From positions 1-56,499 of the forward strand of contig DASZTS010000021.1 in the NCBI GenBank assembly GCA_035547915.1: 56,499 bases of DNA. The letters run 5' to 3'. The notes under the pieces were generated by a model, which was not told where the DNA came from, ran no database searches, and worked only from the letters and a program-made list of their open reading frames with translations. Positions 17,380 through 27,109 of this stretch are shown here, piece after piece. The stretch is from DASSFG01 sp035547915. GTDB lineage: Bacteria; Planctomycetota; Planctomycetia; Pirellulales; JAICIG01. Numbering within the stretch: the stretch's first letter is position 1; every line of letters starts with the position of its first letter. The translations under genes were made by a program, and so were the position numbers.

Positions 17380-17710
17380 GCACCTACATTAGCAGACACC
17401 CTTGCACCAGGTCAAAATCATTCGCGCGGGGCGGGCACGACCCCAACGGCGGTTCGATCGGCGGCGAATCAGAGTTGATGCCTGGCAGCAGGCCGATGCT
17501 GCATGCGGCGGGTCCGGCACTTCCGTTAGCTCTGTGCTGGCGGGCTAGCGCGGATTTGGCGCGGCAAATTGGGAAATCGGCGCAAAGTCTTCATCACTGA
17601 TCCGCTCTTGAGCCGAAAACTGACAGCGTTTGTTCGTCCCCCGCTTTTGACCCGCCGCTGGCGCACCCGACTAAGCGAGAACGCCGTCAACGCGATTCGA
17701 GAGAAGCTTC
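17380..17710. other. Intergenic region upstream of the giant surface protein
   Basis: These 331 bases separate the decayed HNH pair (minus) from the giant gene (plus). No protein-coding signal is convincing. The last bases (GAGAGAAG, 4 nt before the ATG at 17711) serve as a plausible ribosome-binding site. I see no clear sigma-70 promoter. Confidence 0.5.
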
Positions 17711-20700
17711 ATGATTTTCAACCGGTTCAACGAATTGCCACAAGGAAGTAAGAACGACTGCCGGTTAGGCCGGCGCGATAGAACCGGAAAATCAAGCCGT
17801 CCTAGGCTCGGCCGATCAACGAATTTGGCTTTGGAGTACCTCGAAGAACGGCTGGCACTGGCGAACGACCTCGCGATCGTGACGGGCGGGGCCATCAATA
17901 CAGCGGCAGCTTTGATCCAGGCGCAAAGCGCAGGCGATTTTTCATTCGGTAATACCGGGACATACACCATCGATCCAGGCGCTTTCATCGGCGCAGGCGC
18001 GATCACCCTGCAAGCCAATAACGATGTCACGATCAGCAACGCGATCAACGACAGCAATTCCGGCGACTCGCTGACGATTCAGGCGGGCCGATCCATCATC
18101 GACAATGCCAACATCACTTACGCGACGGCGCTGAATCTCACCGCCAATTCGCAACTGGCCGCTGTTGGCGCGGGCACACCGGGAACGGCGGCCTTCACGA
18201 TGGGCGCTGGCACGACGATCCGTTCCAATGCGAACATCGATATCACGCTCGATTCCGGCATCGGGCTCAATGCTACGGGAAATATCTCGATCGCGACACT
18301 GAACGCCCCGGCCGTGACGATCGCCGACGATGGGCCGACTGCCGGCAGTTCCATCGTCGACCCGTCGGGGGGCGGCATCATTTCGCCAACGGTCACACTC
18401 AGCGCGATCAATGGCACCATCGGCCAGGATACCAAGTCGCTCAACTTGAGCACCGCAACGGTGACCGCGCAGGCCGCCTCCGGCATCTTCCTGCTGGGCG
18501 GCGCGAACTTGACGCTCGGCGACATCACGAACAACTCGGGCGAAGTCGACATTGCCGCCGTCGGCGCGCTCGCGGTGAACGGCACGATTACAGATAGCGA
18601 TTCGTCCAACAATGGAATCGTGACGCTCGCCTCCGATCAATCCAGCAGCACTCCCGCTGACATTACCTTTGGCGCCGGCGCGACGATCCGCGCCGCAAAT
18701 CAGACATACACCGCGGGCGTCGGCACCTCCGGTGCGAGCGGGTCGGCCGTCGTGTTCACCAACGGCACATTCCAAGGCGCGGGCGGAGCGAGTTCGAACA
18801 TTCAAAGTTTCGGTTTCCAACAAGATGCTTCGGTTAGCAACTCCGAGCCGACTCTTGCTCACTTTACGAGCGGTGTCCTGCCGGTCTATTACACCATCGC
18901 ATCGCTAAGCGGCGACGTCACGATTCTTACCTATGCCAACGTCGCGAACACCAACCTCGCCATAACGTCGGTCACTGGCAACGTGACATTCGGCTCGACC
19001 TCCGTTAGCAGCGATTTGAACCTCGACTCGCTGGACATATCCGCCGCTTCCGGCACGATCTTCCTCGATGACAGCGGGAGCTACGCTGTAGCGACGACGG
19101 GTATCGTCAGCGGTACGACAAACGGCCAGATCTATGCAGGCGCCGTGTCGATATCGCAAGATACGACATTGATCTCAAATAATGGCGGAGGCATCGACTT
19201 CGCTAGCGCCAACGCCGAAAACGTCGGCAACGGCAACTCGCTGGCCGCCGCCGCGACAGGCGCATTTACTCTGGCTGCCGGCGGCTTCTCGCAATTTCAG
19301 GATATCACAATCAGCGGCGCCGCGATCAACCTAATCGGCAGCGTTGCAAACAACGGTACTGCGACATTCAATGGTCCCGTGCTGGTGGGTGCAGCCGTCA
19401 CGATCGTCAATAGCGCAACCACGTTCGACGGCACCATCGATTCGGCGCCCGGCTCCACGCAATTCGATCTCACCGTCGATTCCGGCCCGTCGGCCCCCAC
19501 CATGTTCGAGGGCAACATCGGCGTCAACAATCCGCTAAACAGTCTCGACGTTGGCGCTGGCCGCCAGCTAGATGCAGTCTTTGCCGGCGCCACCGTTGTG
19601 AATACGATCGCGTTCCAAAACTACTCGGGCAACGTCACGGTAGACAATGACCTGGTGCTGAACTCGGCGACCGGCAGCATTACCTTTTTCGATCTGCTCA
19701 ACAGCGGCGCCACCCCGGCCAACTTAACGATCAACGCCGGAACTCAGGTCGTTTTCGGCCAAACGTTGGGGAGCGCCGTGGGCAACATTCATCCATTCGG
19801 TCAGCTCATTGTCACGGTGCCCTCACCCACGATTTCTAATCCGACATCCATTGAGCTGAACGGCAATGTCACGACGGTCGGCAGTCAGATCTACAATGGG
19901 CCTGTAATCCTATCCAACAGCGTTGATCTGAACACCGCGGTCGGTGCCATCGTGAATCTCACGAGCACGATCGATGGCGCCCAGGCCGGCGCCGAGGCGT
20001 TGACTATCGGGAATATGAACGTCGCCGGCGAAGTGATCTTTGGGGGAGACATCGGGGTGACGAACTCCCTGGCTCCTCTGAATGTGTCTGCCACCCGGAT
20101 CTTCATCAACGGCACCTCCGTCATTACGGATGGCAGCCAAACCTACAGCGGCGACGTCTTCCTGGGCGGAACATCGCCACCCATCACGTTGAACTCCGGT
20201 GCGACCGGTAACCTCGTGACCTTCAACGGCGATTTAACTCTTGGCGCATCGGCCACGACCGCGACGGATACCCTGGACGTGACCGGCGTATTCACGTTGA
20301 GCGCGAACTCGATGCTCCATAGCACGTTGGACGGGACATCCACGTACGGAAATGTGAGCGCAAGCAGTTCCAATTTGGCCGACGCGAACCTGTCGCTTAC
20401 CTTCCTCGTCACTCCGACGGTAGCCGACACGTACACGATTGCCACGAATGTCGGCGGTACGACGACATTTGCCAACGTGATCGCGGATGGGGCAACCAAG
20501 TTTTACGTCAGCGCTCAAGACTTTACCGCCACCAACACGACTGGCCTGACACTTACGGCGGTCAACCCGACGGACGCCCCGCTAACGGTCGGCAGCTCTG
20601 GCACTTACAGCACCATACAGGCGGCGATCGACGCATCCGTCTCCGGCGACGTGATCGAGATTGACGAAACCAACAACGATTATGCCGGTTTCACGACCGT

Positions 20701-23700
20701 TAATAGTAGCAGCCAGAATGTTTCGTTGCTGTTCGACTTCATCAACGGCGGCGGCGTCACGATCAATTCAGCCGTTACGCTAACGGCCGACACTGCCTTC
20801 GAACTGTCGGGCACGGCTCTGACCTTTTCCGGCAGCAGCGCCACTATTGATGGCGATGTGAATCTGACTTGCTTGGCTTCAGCAGCAAAAAACATAGACA
20901 TTCAGGCGACCGTCGGCGGCGGTACACCTTTGAACTCCCTTACCACTGGAGCCAATATCACAACCCAGCTCGCCGCGAACATCACCACGAACACGAATTC
21001 CGGCGGACAGACTTACAACGGCAACGTACAGCTCCAAACGAGCCTGGCGGGGCAACTCGCAACTTTGACCGCCAAGACGGCAACATTTAACGGGGCCGTC
21101 AACGATGGCATAGCCGGCGGCGGAAAGGACAGCCTGTCGGTCGTGGGCAACGCCGTGTTCTCCGGTGCGTCTACCTCACTTGGCGGGCTGACGGTTTCCG
21201 GCGGGACATTCCTGAACAATGGCGGGATCCAGACACGTACCACCAACGGCGCCAGCGGCGCTCAAACCTACTCCGGACCGGTGATCTTAGGCTCGGCTTC
21301 GACCACACTCATTGTCCCCGGTACGCTTTCCCTGGCTGCGACCAATGGCATCATCGGGAACAGCGACGCCTTGACGATCGCCGGCACCGGCACCGCCCTC
21401 ACGCTCAACGGCTCGCAGATCGACGATGTCGGGACCTTGACCGTCACCGACGACACCGGGTTGGCGCTCAGCGGCGACATTGCCACCATCGGTACCTCCC
21501 CTGCCGGCACACAATCCTACTCAGGAACCAGTGTTTCCCTCGGCGGCAACACGACGCTGTCTGCGGTCAGCGCGTCCGGCGCGTTCCAGACCATCACCTT
21601 CAACACTGCTGTCGATACGCCGGCCGATAGCCTGACGATCAACGGTAACGCCGATTTCGCAAATAATGTTACCGTCCAGAACCTGACTGTGCTCGGTACC
21701 ACCAACTTCGGTACCGGCGGCGGCACAACGACGACGACCACGGCTGGTCAAACCTACGAGGGGGCCGTCATCAACACTGGCGGGGAAAATGACTTCGCCG
21801 ACAGCGGCGCAGGTGTCGTCTTCGGCAGCAGCTATACCGACGATAACAACTCGCTAACGATCACGGGCAACGCCGTCTTCAACGGCAACGTCACCGACTT
21901 CGACAGCTTGACGGTCACCGGCATTGCGACGATTCAGAACGATGCTGCAAGCATTACCTCGAACGCCAACGCTGCGACCGGCAACATCACGTTCGATGGC
22001 AGCACGACACTCGCCAATATCGACGGCGGTACGCTCACGATCGGTACCACGGTTGGCGCAGTCGCACTGAATGCGATCGACGGTGGCGGCATTAGTTTGA
22101 CCGTCAACTCAGGCAATGGGAGCTCCATCACGTTAAACGGCGATATTTGCGATATCGATAACCTCTTCGCCACCATCAGCAATCCGACTACGAATCCCAT
22201 CGTTCTCAACGCGGCGAGCATTTGCGCCAGCGGCACCGAAACCTTTTCTGATGCAGTACAGCTTGAAACAACCGTCGATCTCATGGGTAGCACCGTCACC
22301 TTCACCGGCGGCATCACCGACCAAATCGCCGGAACTGACAGTTTGTTCGTCGATGGCAATGCAAGCTTCGGCGCCTCCACCGATTTATCACCCGCCAACA
22401 TAACCATTACCGGAGCTACCGCCACGACGGGTACCGTCGCTATCGGAGCGACTAGGACAGAGATCTTTGGAAGCACGTTAACGCTGGGCGGAGCATTCAC
22501 CGCCAACACCGGAAGCGGTGTGACCTTTGGTGGTCCGATTACCGGAGACGGCATGGAACTGGACGTGCAAAACGGGGCTGTTTTCGACGGGGTTGTTAAC
22601 GACGTCGGTGCGTTGAATGTCTTCGGCACGGCCGCTATCGATGGCGGTATCGTCAATAGTAGCGGCACGCAGACCTACAACGGGTCGGTCAACCTCGGCC
22701 AACCGGCCGACAGCCTGTTTACGAAGACCGTGCTGACGGCGACGGGCGCGGCGAATAGCATCGTCTTGGGTGGTGTCGTCGGTGTCGGCGGAACATCCAC
22801 GTCGTTGTCGGCGTTTGCCGATGATAATGTCAGTTTCGGTGGCGCCGTCAACCTGGCGGCGAGCGGCGGAGAACTCACGGCCGTGGCCGATAGCACCCGC
22901 CTTAACGCCGCTGGTTCCGGCAATGGCCAAATCTTCATCAGCGGCATCGTCAATATCTTTGACGGCAACGCCGTGTTGGCCGGCTCCGCCTTCAATGACA
23001 CGGCTGCGATTGATGCCGGAACCGGCGCGATCGAACTGACACCATCGGTCACGGCCACGGTGGGCGTCGGCACCGGGACGGCGAACTTCCAGGTTACCAA
23101 CGCTCAGTTGGCGGGATTGACCGCAGCACAGCTCACCGTCGGCGGCGTCGACGCGACGAGTGTCACCGTTAGCGGTGCCGATGCCACGGCTTCAGGTGTG
23201 ACCGGCACGGTGTACCTCATCTCCGGCTCCTCGAACACAAGCAACACACCTGCCGGAGAAATCTCGTTCACGCCTTCCGCATCGCAATTCGACGCCACGG
23301 CCAACTCGGGGCTGGAGTGTTTCACCAATGGCAACATCACGGTTAGCGCCAACGTTTCCGCCTCTAAACAGATCACTCTGACCGCCGGAGCTGCCGTAAC
23401 GGTTTCCGACGGCACGGCGGTCGATAGCAACGCCGGCACCGTGACGTTCAACGTTGGCGCCGCCAATGCGGGAAGTGCGTCGTTGATCGAGGGCACCGTC
23501 AGCGGCACCAGCGTGCTGGTACAGGGAGGGAGCGGCAACGATATCTTGACACTGGACTACACCTACGGGGCCAGCTTACCGGATGGGCTGACCTTCAACG
23601 GGGGCGGCGGCGCAAACACCCTGACAGTCACCGACGTCGGGGGAACGGTGGCGCATACCTATACCATCAGCAGTTCCGGTGTCGCCCGTGACGGCGCCCC

Positions 23701-24634
23701 ATTGATCGCCCTTACATCGGTGCAGTCGGCTCTCGTCACGGGCGGTAACGGTAAGGACGTCTTCAACGTCACGCCCTCGGCGAGCATTACCTTCACTCTC
23801 GACGGCGGCGGCAATGGCGCGGCCGGCGACCAACTTAATTACCTGGCGTCGAATCTGCCGGTCCGCGTGGTGCCCGGCGCGTTCACGGCCAATTTCCTAC
23901 AAAACGTCAACTTTGAAAACTTCGAAAAGCTTGACCTCAACAACGCAGCAGGGGTGAACGCCATCGCCGGTCCGGAAACAGCGGACAGGTCGACGGCCTT
24001 GACCGGTCTGACCGCGGCGGAGGGCTTTGTCCAGACGCTCTACCTGGATGACCTGGGCCGGGTGGGCAGCAAAGCAGAGCTGGATAGCTGGCTACCGGCC
24101 TTCAACAGCGGTGGCTCGGCGGCCGTGGCGAGCGGCATCCATGCCTCGGAGGAAGCGCGCGATCACTTGGTCAGAAGCTGGTACTTGACCTACCTCGGCC
24201 GGGCGGCGAACGGTTCGGAGGAACAGATCTGGGTCAACCTGTTGGCGACCGAATCGGAAGAACAGGTACTCAGCGCGCTCCTGGGCGACAGCGGGCACGG
24301 ATTCTACGATCGGGCACAGACGCTCGTTAGCTCGGGGACCCCCGATGAGCGCTACGTCGAGGCGCTCTACCTGATGCTGCTGGACCGCACCCCCTCGCTG
24401 GCCGAGATGCAATACTGGATCAACGTGCTGCCACAGATCGGTCTACAGGGAATAGCCTTCGCCTTCTTGCACTCATCGGAGTTTCGTACCGACCAGTTCG
24501 AATCGTATTACAACGCGCTCCTGAACCGGCCATCCGACACAGCCGGGCTGAATTACTTGGTGACTTCCGGGCTGAACGTGGCCCAGGTGCGCGTTGACGT
24601 CGGCGCGAGCCAGGAGTTCTTCAACGACGGCTAA
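17711..24634 (+). CDS. Giant beta-helix-type surface protein with LEER motif and C-terminal DUF4214 repeats
   Basis: A 2307-residue protein. Residues 1-50 are basic and end with LALEYLEERLALAND, the planctomycete N-terminal motif also seen (as ELEHRILLAA) in the DUF11 protein at the left edge. About 2000 residues follow of short, Gly/Thr/Ser/Asn-rich, degenerate repeats (GTLTVTDDTGLALSGD, QTYNGNVQL, QTYSGPVILG, NGNAVFNGNV), resembling filamentous-haemagglutinin-like right-handed beta-helices. A pectate-lyase-like piece (SSGTYSTIQAAIDASVSGD) sits near residue 965. The C-terminal 210 residues hold about three DUF4214 units (FVQTLYLDDLGRVGSKAELDSW; RSWYLTYLGRAANGSEE; VEALYLMLLDRTPSLAEMQYW; YYNALLNRPSDTAGLNY). 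DUF4214 is found in secreted surface-layer or adhesin-type proteins. Its role is likely adhesion or envelope; the binding target is unknown. Codon use is less GC-rich than neighbouring genes. Confidence 0.85.
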   Translation: MIFNRFNELPQGSKNDCRLGRRDRTGKSSRPRLGRSTNLALEYLEERLALANDLAIVTGGAINTAAALIQAQSAGDFSFGNTGTYTIDPGAFIGAGAITLQANNDVTISNAINDSNSGDSLTIQAGRSIIDNANITYATALNLTANSQLAAVGAGTPGTAAFTMGAGTTIRSNANIDITLDSGIGLNATGNISIATLNAPAVTIADDGPTAGSSIVDPSGGGIISPTVTLSAINGTIGQDTKSLNLSTATVTAQAASGIFLLGGANLTLGDITNNSGEVDIAAVGALAVNGTITDSDSSNNGIVTLASDQSSSTPADITFGAGATIRAANQTYTAGVGTSGASGSAVVFTNGTFQGAGGASSNIQSFGFQQDASVSNSEPTLAHFTSGVLPVYYTIASLSGDVTILTYANVANTNLAITSVTGNVTFGSTSVSSDLNLDSLDISAASGTIFLDDSGSYAVATTGIVSGTTNGQIYAGAVSISQDTTLISNNGGGIDFASANAENVGNGNSLAAAATGAFTLAAGGFSQFQDITISGAAINLIGSVANNGTATFNGPVLVGAAVTIVNSATTFDGTIDSAPGSTQFDLTVDSGPSAPTMFEGNIGVNNPLNSLDVGAGRQLDAVFAGATVVNTIAFQNYSGNVTVDNDLVLNSATGSITFFDLLNSGATPANLTINAGTQVVFGQTLGSAVGNIHPFGQLIVTVPSPTISNPTSIELNGNVTTVGSQIYNGPVILSNSVDLNTAVGAIVNLTSTIDGAQAGAEALTIGNMNVAGEVIFGGDIGVTNSLAPLNVSATRIFINGTSVITDGSQTYSGDVFLGGTSPPITLNSGATGNLVTFNGDLTLGASATTATDTLDVTGVFTLSANSMLHSTLDGTSTYGNVSASSSNLADANLSLTFLVTPTVADTYTIATNVGGTTTFANVIADGATKFYVSAQDFTATNTTGLTLTAVNPTDAPLTVGSSGTYSTIQAAIDASVSGDVIEIDETNNDYAGFTTVNSSSQNVSLLFDFINGGGVTINSAVTLTADTAFELSGTALTFSGSSATIDGDVNLTCLASAAKNIDIQATVGGGTPLNSLTTGANITTQLAANITTNTNSGGQTYNGNVQLQTSLAGQLATLTAKTATFNGAVNDGIAGGGKDSLSVVGNAVFSGASTSLGGLTVSGGTFLNNGGIQTRTTNGASGAQTYSGPVILGSASTTLIVPGTLSLAATNGIIGNSDALTIAGTGTALTLNGSQIDDVGTLTVTDDTGLALSGDIATIGTSPAGTQSYSGTSVSLGGNTTLSAVSASGAFQTITFNTAVDTPADSLTINGNADFANNVTVQNLTVLGTTNFGTGGGTTTTTTAGQTYEGAVINTGGENDFADSGAGVVFGSSYTDDNNSLTITGNAVFNGNVTDFDSLTVTGIATIQNDAASITSNANAATGNITFDGSTTLANIDGGTLTIGTTVGAVALNAIDGGGISLTVNSGNGSSITLNGDICDIDNLFATISNPTTNPIVLNAASICASGTETFSDAVQLETTVDLMGSTVTFTGGITDQIAGTDSLFVDGNASFGASTDLSPANITITGATATTGTVAIGATRTEIFGSTLTLGGAFTANTGSGVTFGGPITGDGMELDVQNGAVFDGVVNDVGALNVFGTAAIDGGIVNSSGTQTYNGSVNLGQPADSLFTKTVLTATGAANSIVLGGVVGVGGTSTSLSAFADDNVSFGGAVNLAASGGELTAVADSTRLNAAGSGNGQIFISGIVNIFDGNAVLAGSAFNDTAAIDAGTGAIELTPSVTATVGVGTGTANFQVTNAQLAGLTAAQLTVGGVDATSVTVSGADATASGVTGTVYLISGSSNTSNTPAGEISFTPSASQFDATANSGLECFTNGNITVSANVSASKQITLTAGAAVTVSDGTAVDSNAGTVTFNVGAANAGSASLIEGTVSGTSVLVQGGSGNDILTLDYTYGASLPDGLTFNGGGGANTLTVTDVGGTVAHTYTISSSGVARDGAPLIALTSVQSALVTGGNGKDVFNVTPSASITFTLDGGGNGAAGDQLNYLASNLPVRVVPGAFTANFLQNVNFENFEKLDLNNAAGVNAIAGPETADRSTALTGLTAAEGFVQTLYLDDLGRVGSKAELDSWLPAFNSGGSAAVASGIHASEEARDHLVRSWYLTYLGRAANGSEEQIWVNLLATESEEQVLSALLGDSGHGFYDRAQTLVSSGTPDERYVEALYLMLLDRTPSLAEMQYWINVLPQIGLQGIAFAFLHSSEFRTDQFESYYNALLNRPSDTAGLNYLVTSGLNVAQVRVDVGASQEFFNDG

Positions 24635-24683
24635 ACCGCGAGTGGTCAAATCGCGGCGAAAAATCCGGAGAACCGGCAGCCAA

Positions 24684-24714
24684 CAAAAAAGCCGCAAGTC
24701 ATTGACCTGCGGCT
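24684..24714 (-). terminator. Intrinsic terminator of tRNA-Asp
   Basis: On the minus strand, AGCCGCAGGTCAATGACTTGCGGC folds into a stem with TTTTTT directly behind it, 13 nt past the tRNA 3' end. On the plus strand it could also stop the giant gene, but the T-tract there is weak. Confidence 0.8.
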
Positions 24715-24726
24715 ATTTAGATTGAG

Positions 24727-24800
<74 letters not shown>

Positions 24801-24818
24801 AAGCGTGGCAAACGGTCG

Positions 24819-24846
24819 ATTATATTCCGCGGCCGCATGCTCGCAA
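24819..24846 (-). promoter_or_regulatory. Sigma-70-type promoter of tRNA-Asp
   Basis: On the minus strand TTGCGA (-35), a 16-bp spacer and a perfect TATAAT (-10) lie upstream of the tRNA. The predicted start is about 10 nt before the tRNA 5' end. Confidence 0.7.
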
Positions 24847-24985
24847 GGCCATCTGAAACCGCATAACCACGCACGTCGACACATTCCGCAACCTGCTCCG
24901 TGCATTCCGACGTCCTGGCGCCTCCACTTAGCCGCTGAAAAAAAGGTAGGTTTGAAGGGGGCCGCTTTGCGAGGCTAATCGAGCT

Positions 24986-25129
24986 ATGAACAACGTATGG
25001 TGGTTCGTGCATTCGTGCATGGGCTACGTGATGCACCTCGGGCCCAGAGGCTGGTTCATCGGATTCGTCCTGACACTGGTCGCTGGTATTGTCTGCATGC
25101 GCGGCTTCGGTTCGCGCAACAGTTTCTAA
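24986..25129 (+). CDS. Small membrane protein, 47 aa
   Basis: ATG at 24986 gives MNNVWWFVHSCMGYVMHLGP, then GWFIGFVLTLVAGIVCMRGF and a short polar tail (GSRNSF) to TAA. One hydrophobic helix spans about residues 22-39, with two Trp and several Gly at the interface. No strong Shine-Dalgarno is visible. The composition and aromatic N-terminus look like a genuine conserved small membrane protein rather than a chance ORF, but I cannot name its family. Its stop codon is 2 bp from palindrome copy 3. Confidence 0.5.
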   Translation: MNNVWWFVHSCMGYVMHLGPRGWFIGFVLTLVAGIVCMRGFGSRNSF

Positions 25130-25131
25130 GA

Positions 25132-25237
25132 CTAAGAGTAACCGACAAAATCGGATCGAGTTTCGATAAATCGGCGTTTCACAGCCGATTTTTGACCCAC
25201 GGCGCTCCGGCTTCCAGGTTTTGTCAGCCCCTCTAAA
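25132..25237. repeat. Nested-palindrome dispersed element, copy 3
   Basis: The left end CTAAGAGTAACCGACAAAA pairs with the right end TTTTGTCAGCCCCTCTAAAAG. The inner hairpin is AAATCGGC-gtttcaca-GCCGATTT. It lies between the small membrane protein (stop 2 bp before it) and the tail of the convergent LPS-kinase-like gene (25310). Confidence 0.85.
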
Positions 25238-25309
25238 AGCGAACGATCGGAACCGGTAGACGGTCTGGTCGGGCCCGCTCGTCCGGCGGCTTTCGGAGAA
25301 GAGCTGCGA

Positions 25310-27028
25310 TCAGACAATCTCGCGACCGTTGCGACGCAATCGGCCGACGATGGTTCGCGTCGCCTTGGCCACGGCACGCCAGCCCTGCTTCCAGTCGGCC
25401 GGCCAAGCCGCCGGATCGCGCCGCCGTAACTCGGCCAGATAGGCGCGTAGAAAACGTAGCCGGTCGCCGCGCGTGACCCACCCGTGGGCCTCGACGCTCG
25501 TGGCCAGCCGTCCGAGGTTGAACGCGCGAAAGAAGGGCCAGAGCCGGCGCGGAATCCACACGCTGTCGGCGTCGATCAGGTAACATTCGACGTCGTCGGC
25601 CCGCTCGACGAGCAGGATGTTGCAGCCTTTCAAGTCCCGGTGCGAGACATGCCACGAGTGCATCCGGCCCAATAATCGGCCCAAGGCCTGGCACACCTGG
25701 CGAGTACGGCGGCGCCGCTCCGCCGGCGGTCGATCGACCAGTTCCCAACCGTAGACGTGCAGGTTTTTGGCACCGCAGATCCATTGTGTTGCGAGGTAGC
25801 CCTCCGCGGGAAGGCCCACGCGCTTCCGCTCGACCACCGCCAGCGGCCGCGCCGTGGCGATACCGCGCAGCAGGAGCGCGTGACCGTAGTGCCAGGCGTC
25901 CACAGCCGGATTGCGGCGAAAATAGTGAAGGAAGGTCTTCCACCAGTTCCGCGGCCGCACCCGTTTGTAAGCCACAGGCGTGGTACCGGTGTCCAGTTCC
26001 AATTCCGCCCGCACCACAATGCTGCGGTGCGACAGCTTGTAAGGGCGGTGGCTGTTCTCGGCGATCGGTTCGTGGGGAACATCGACCAAGGCCGAGAGTT
26101 GCTCGCGAGAACAATCGGCGACCGCCCTGCCCGTTGCGCGAGCGGTCGAAAGTCGATAGAAATCGCGATTCGTTCGCAGCGCTCGTTGGTCGCGATCACG
26201 AGCGATGCGCCGTATTCGTGGCGGTATGCCTCGCGCCAGGCGCCGCACCAGTTCGCGCCAGTCGCACCGTTGCAGGTCTGGCCGCTCGGCCAGGTAGGCA
26301 CGTAAGAAGCGTACCATGTCGGATGTCGTGGCCCATGACGAGCACGCCGCGCCGAGCATCGTCAGACTGGCGAGCGTACGCCGCCGATTCAGCGTCCGCG
26401 AAAGGCGCACGCCCGGCAAGTCGATGAGAAACAACTCCGGCAAGCGTTCGTCACCCACTGTGGCTTGGCAACTGTCGACCCGCACCAGCACGTTCCCGGC
26501 GTGCAGATCGTCGTGGTCGAGACCCTCGCGATGTGCCACAGCGCAGAGTCTTGCGAGGCTGATGGCGAGCTTGCGACGGAGCCGCGCCGCCGCGGCGCGT
26601 TCGATCTTGGGCAGCACCGTCCGCAGAAACTCGTCCAGCGCGCACGAGCCGGCGACGGCGCGCGTGACAAGGAAACTGTCGCGCGGCACTCCTGCCCGGC
26701 GCGACTCGACCCAGGCCAACGGCTCGACCGTGGGAACATTGCGCTCGAGCGTGGCCTGCGCGCGGCGGAATTCGCGGCGCGACGGTGTATGCCGGAAGAG
26801 GTGGCCGAGTGCCTGCCACCAGCGTGGGCAGCGATAATGCTTGACGAAGAACGGCTCGTCGGCCGCATCGACACGATAGACGGCGCGCCGCGGACTATGC
26901 TTGATCAGCCGGGCCTGACCGCTGCCGATCCATTGATCGAGCCGCAGACCGTCCGGCCCGAGCAGCCGCGCCCGCCACGTAGGCAGCACTTCTCCGGCAC
27001 ACGATCCGCTGACAAAACGACACGGCAT
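25310..27028 (-). CDS. Tandem lipopolysaccharide-kinase-fold protein (two WaaP/InaA-like domains)
   Basis: A 572-residue protein made of two Kdo/WaaP-type kinase domains. Domain 1 (about 40-250) has Lys63 in FFVKHY, the catalytic loop DHDDLHAGN (Asp174, Asn179) and LIDLPGV (metal Asp203). Domain 2 (about 330-560) has Lys355 in VAYKRV, SHRDLKGCN (Asp465, Asn470) and LIDADSV (Asp486). Both halves keep the core catalytic residues and share flanking motifs (FLRAYLAE near each end; CPRWWQALGHLFRHTPSRREF versus RNWWKTFLHYFRRNPAVDAW), which points to an internal duplication. The family phosphorylates LPS inner-core sugars; the substrate here is not shown. The TPR gene lies 81 nt upstream on the same strand. 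The ATG start has no strong ribosome-binding site. Confidence 0.85.
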   Translation of the reverse strand: MPCRFVSGSCAGEVLPTWRARLLGPDGLRLDQWIGSGQARLIKHSPRRAVYRVDAADEPFFVKHYRCPRWWQALGHLFRHTPSRREFRRAQATLERNVPTVEPLAWVESRRAGVPRDSFLVTRAVAGSCALDEFLRTVLPKIERAAAARLRRKLAISLARLCAVAHREGLDHDDLHAGNVLVRVDSCQATVGDERLPELFLIDLPGVRLSRTLNRRRTLASLTMLGAACSSWATTSDMVRFLRAYLAERPDLQRCDWRELVRRLARGIPPRIRRIARDRDQRALRTNRDFYRLSTARATGRAVADCSREQLSALVDVPHEPIAENSHRPYKLSHRSIVVRAELELDTGTTPVAYKRVRPRNWWKTFLHYFRRNPAVDAWHYGHALLLRGIATARPLAVVERKRVGLPAEGYLATQWICGAKNLHVYGWELVDRPPAERRRRTRQVCQALGRLLGRMHSWHVSHRDLKGCNILLVERADDVECYLIDADSVWIPRRLWPFFRAFNLGRLATSVEAHGWVTRGDRLRFLRAYLAELRRRDPAAWPADWKQGWRAVAKATRTIVGRLRRNGREIV

Positions 27029-27109
27029 AAGCGTGGGGCGCCCGATTCCAGCGCAGCCGGGTATCGCGATGCTGACGGTCCCGCACTTCGAGCGGTTTTC
27101 GGATAGACC

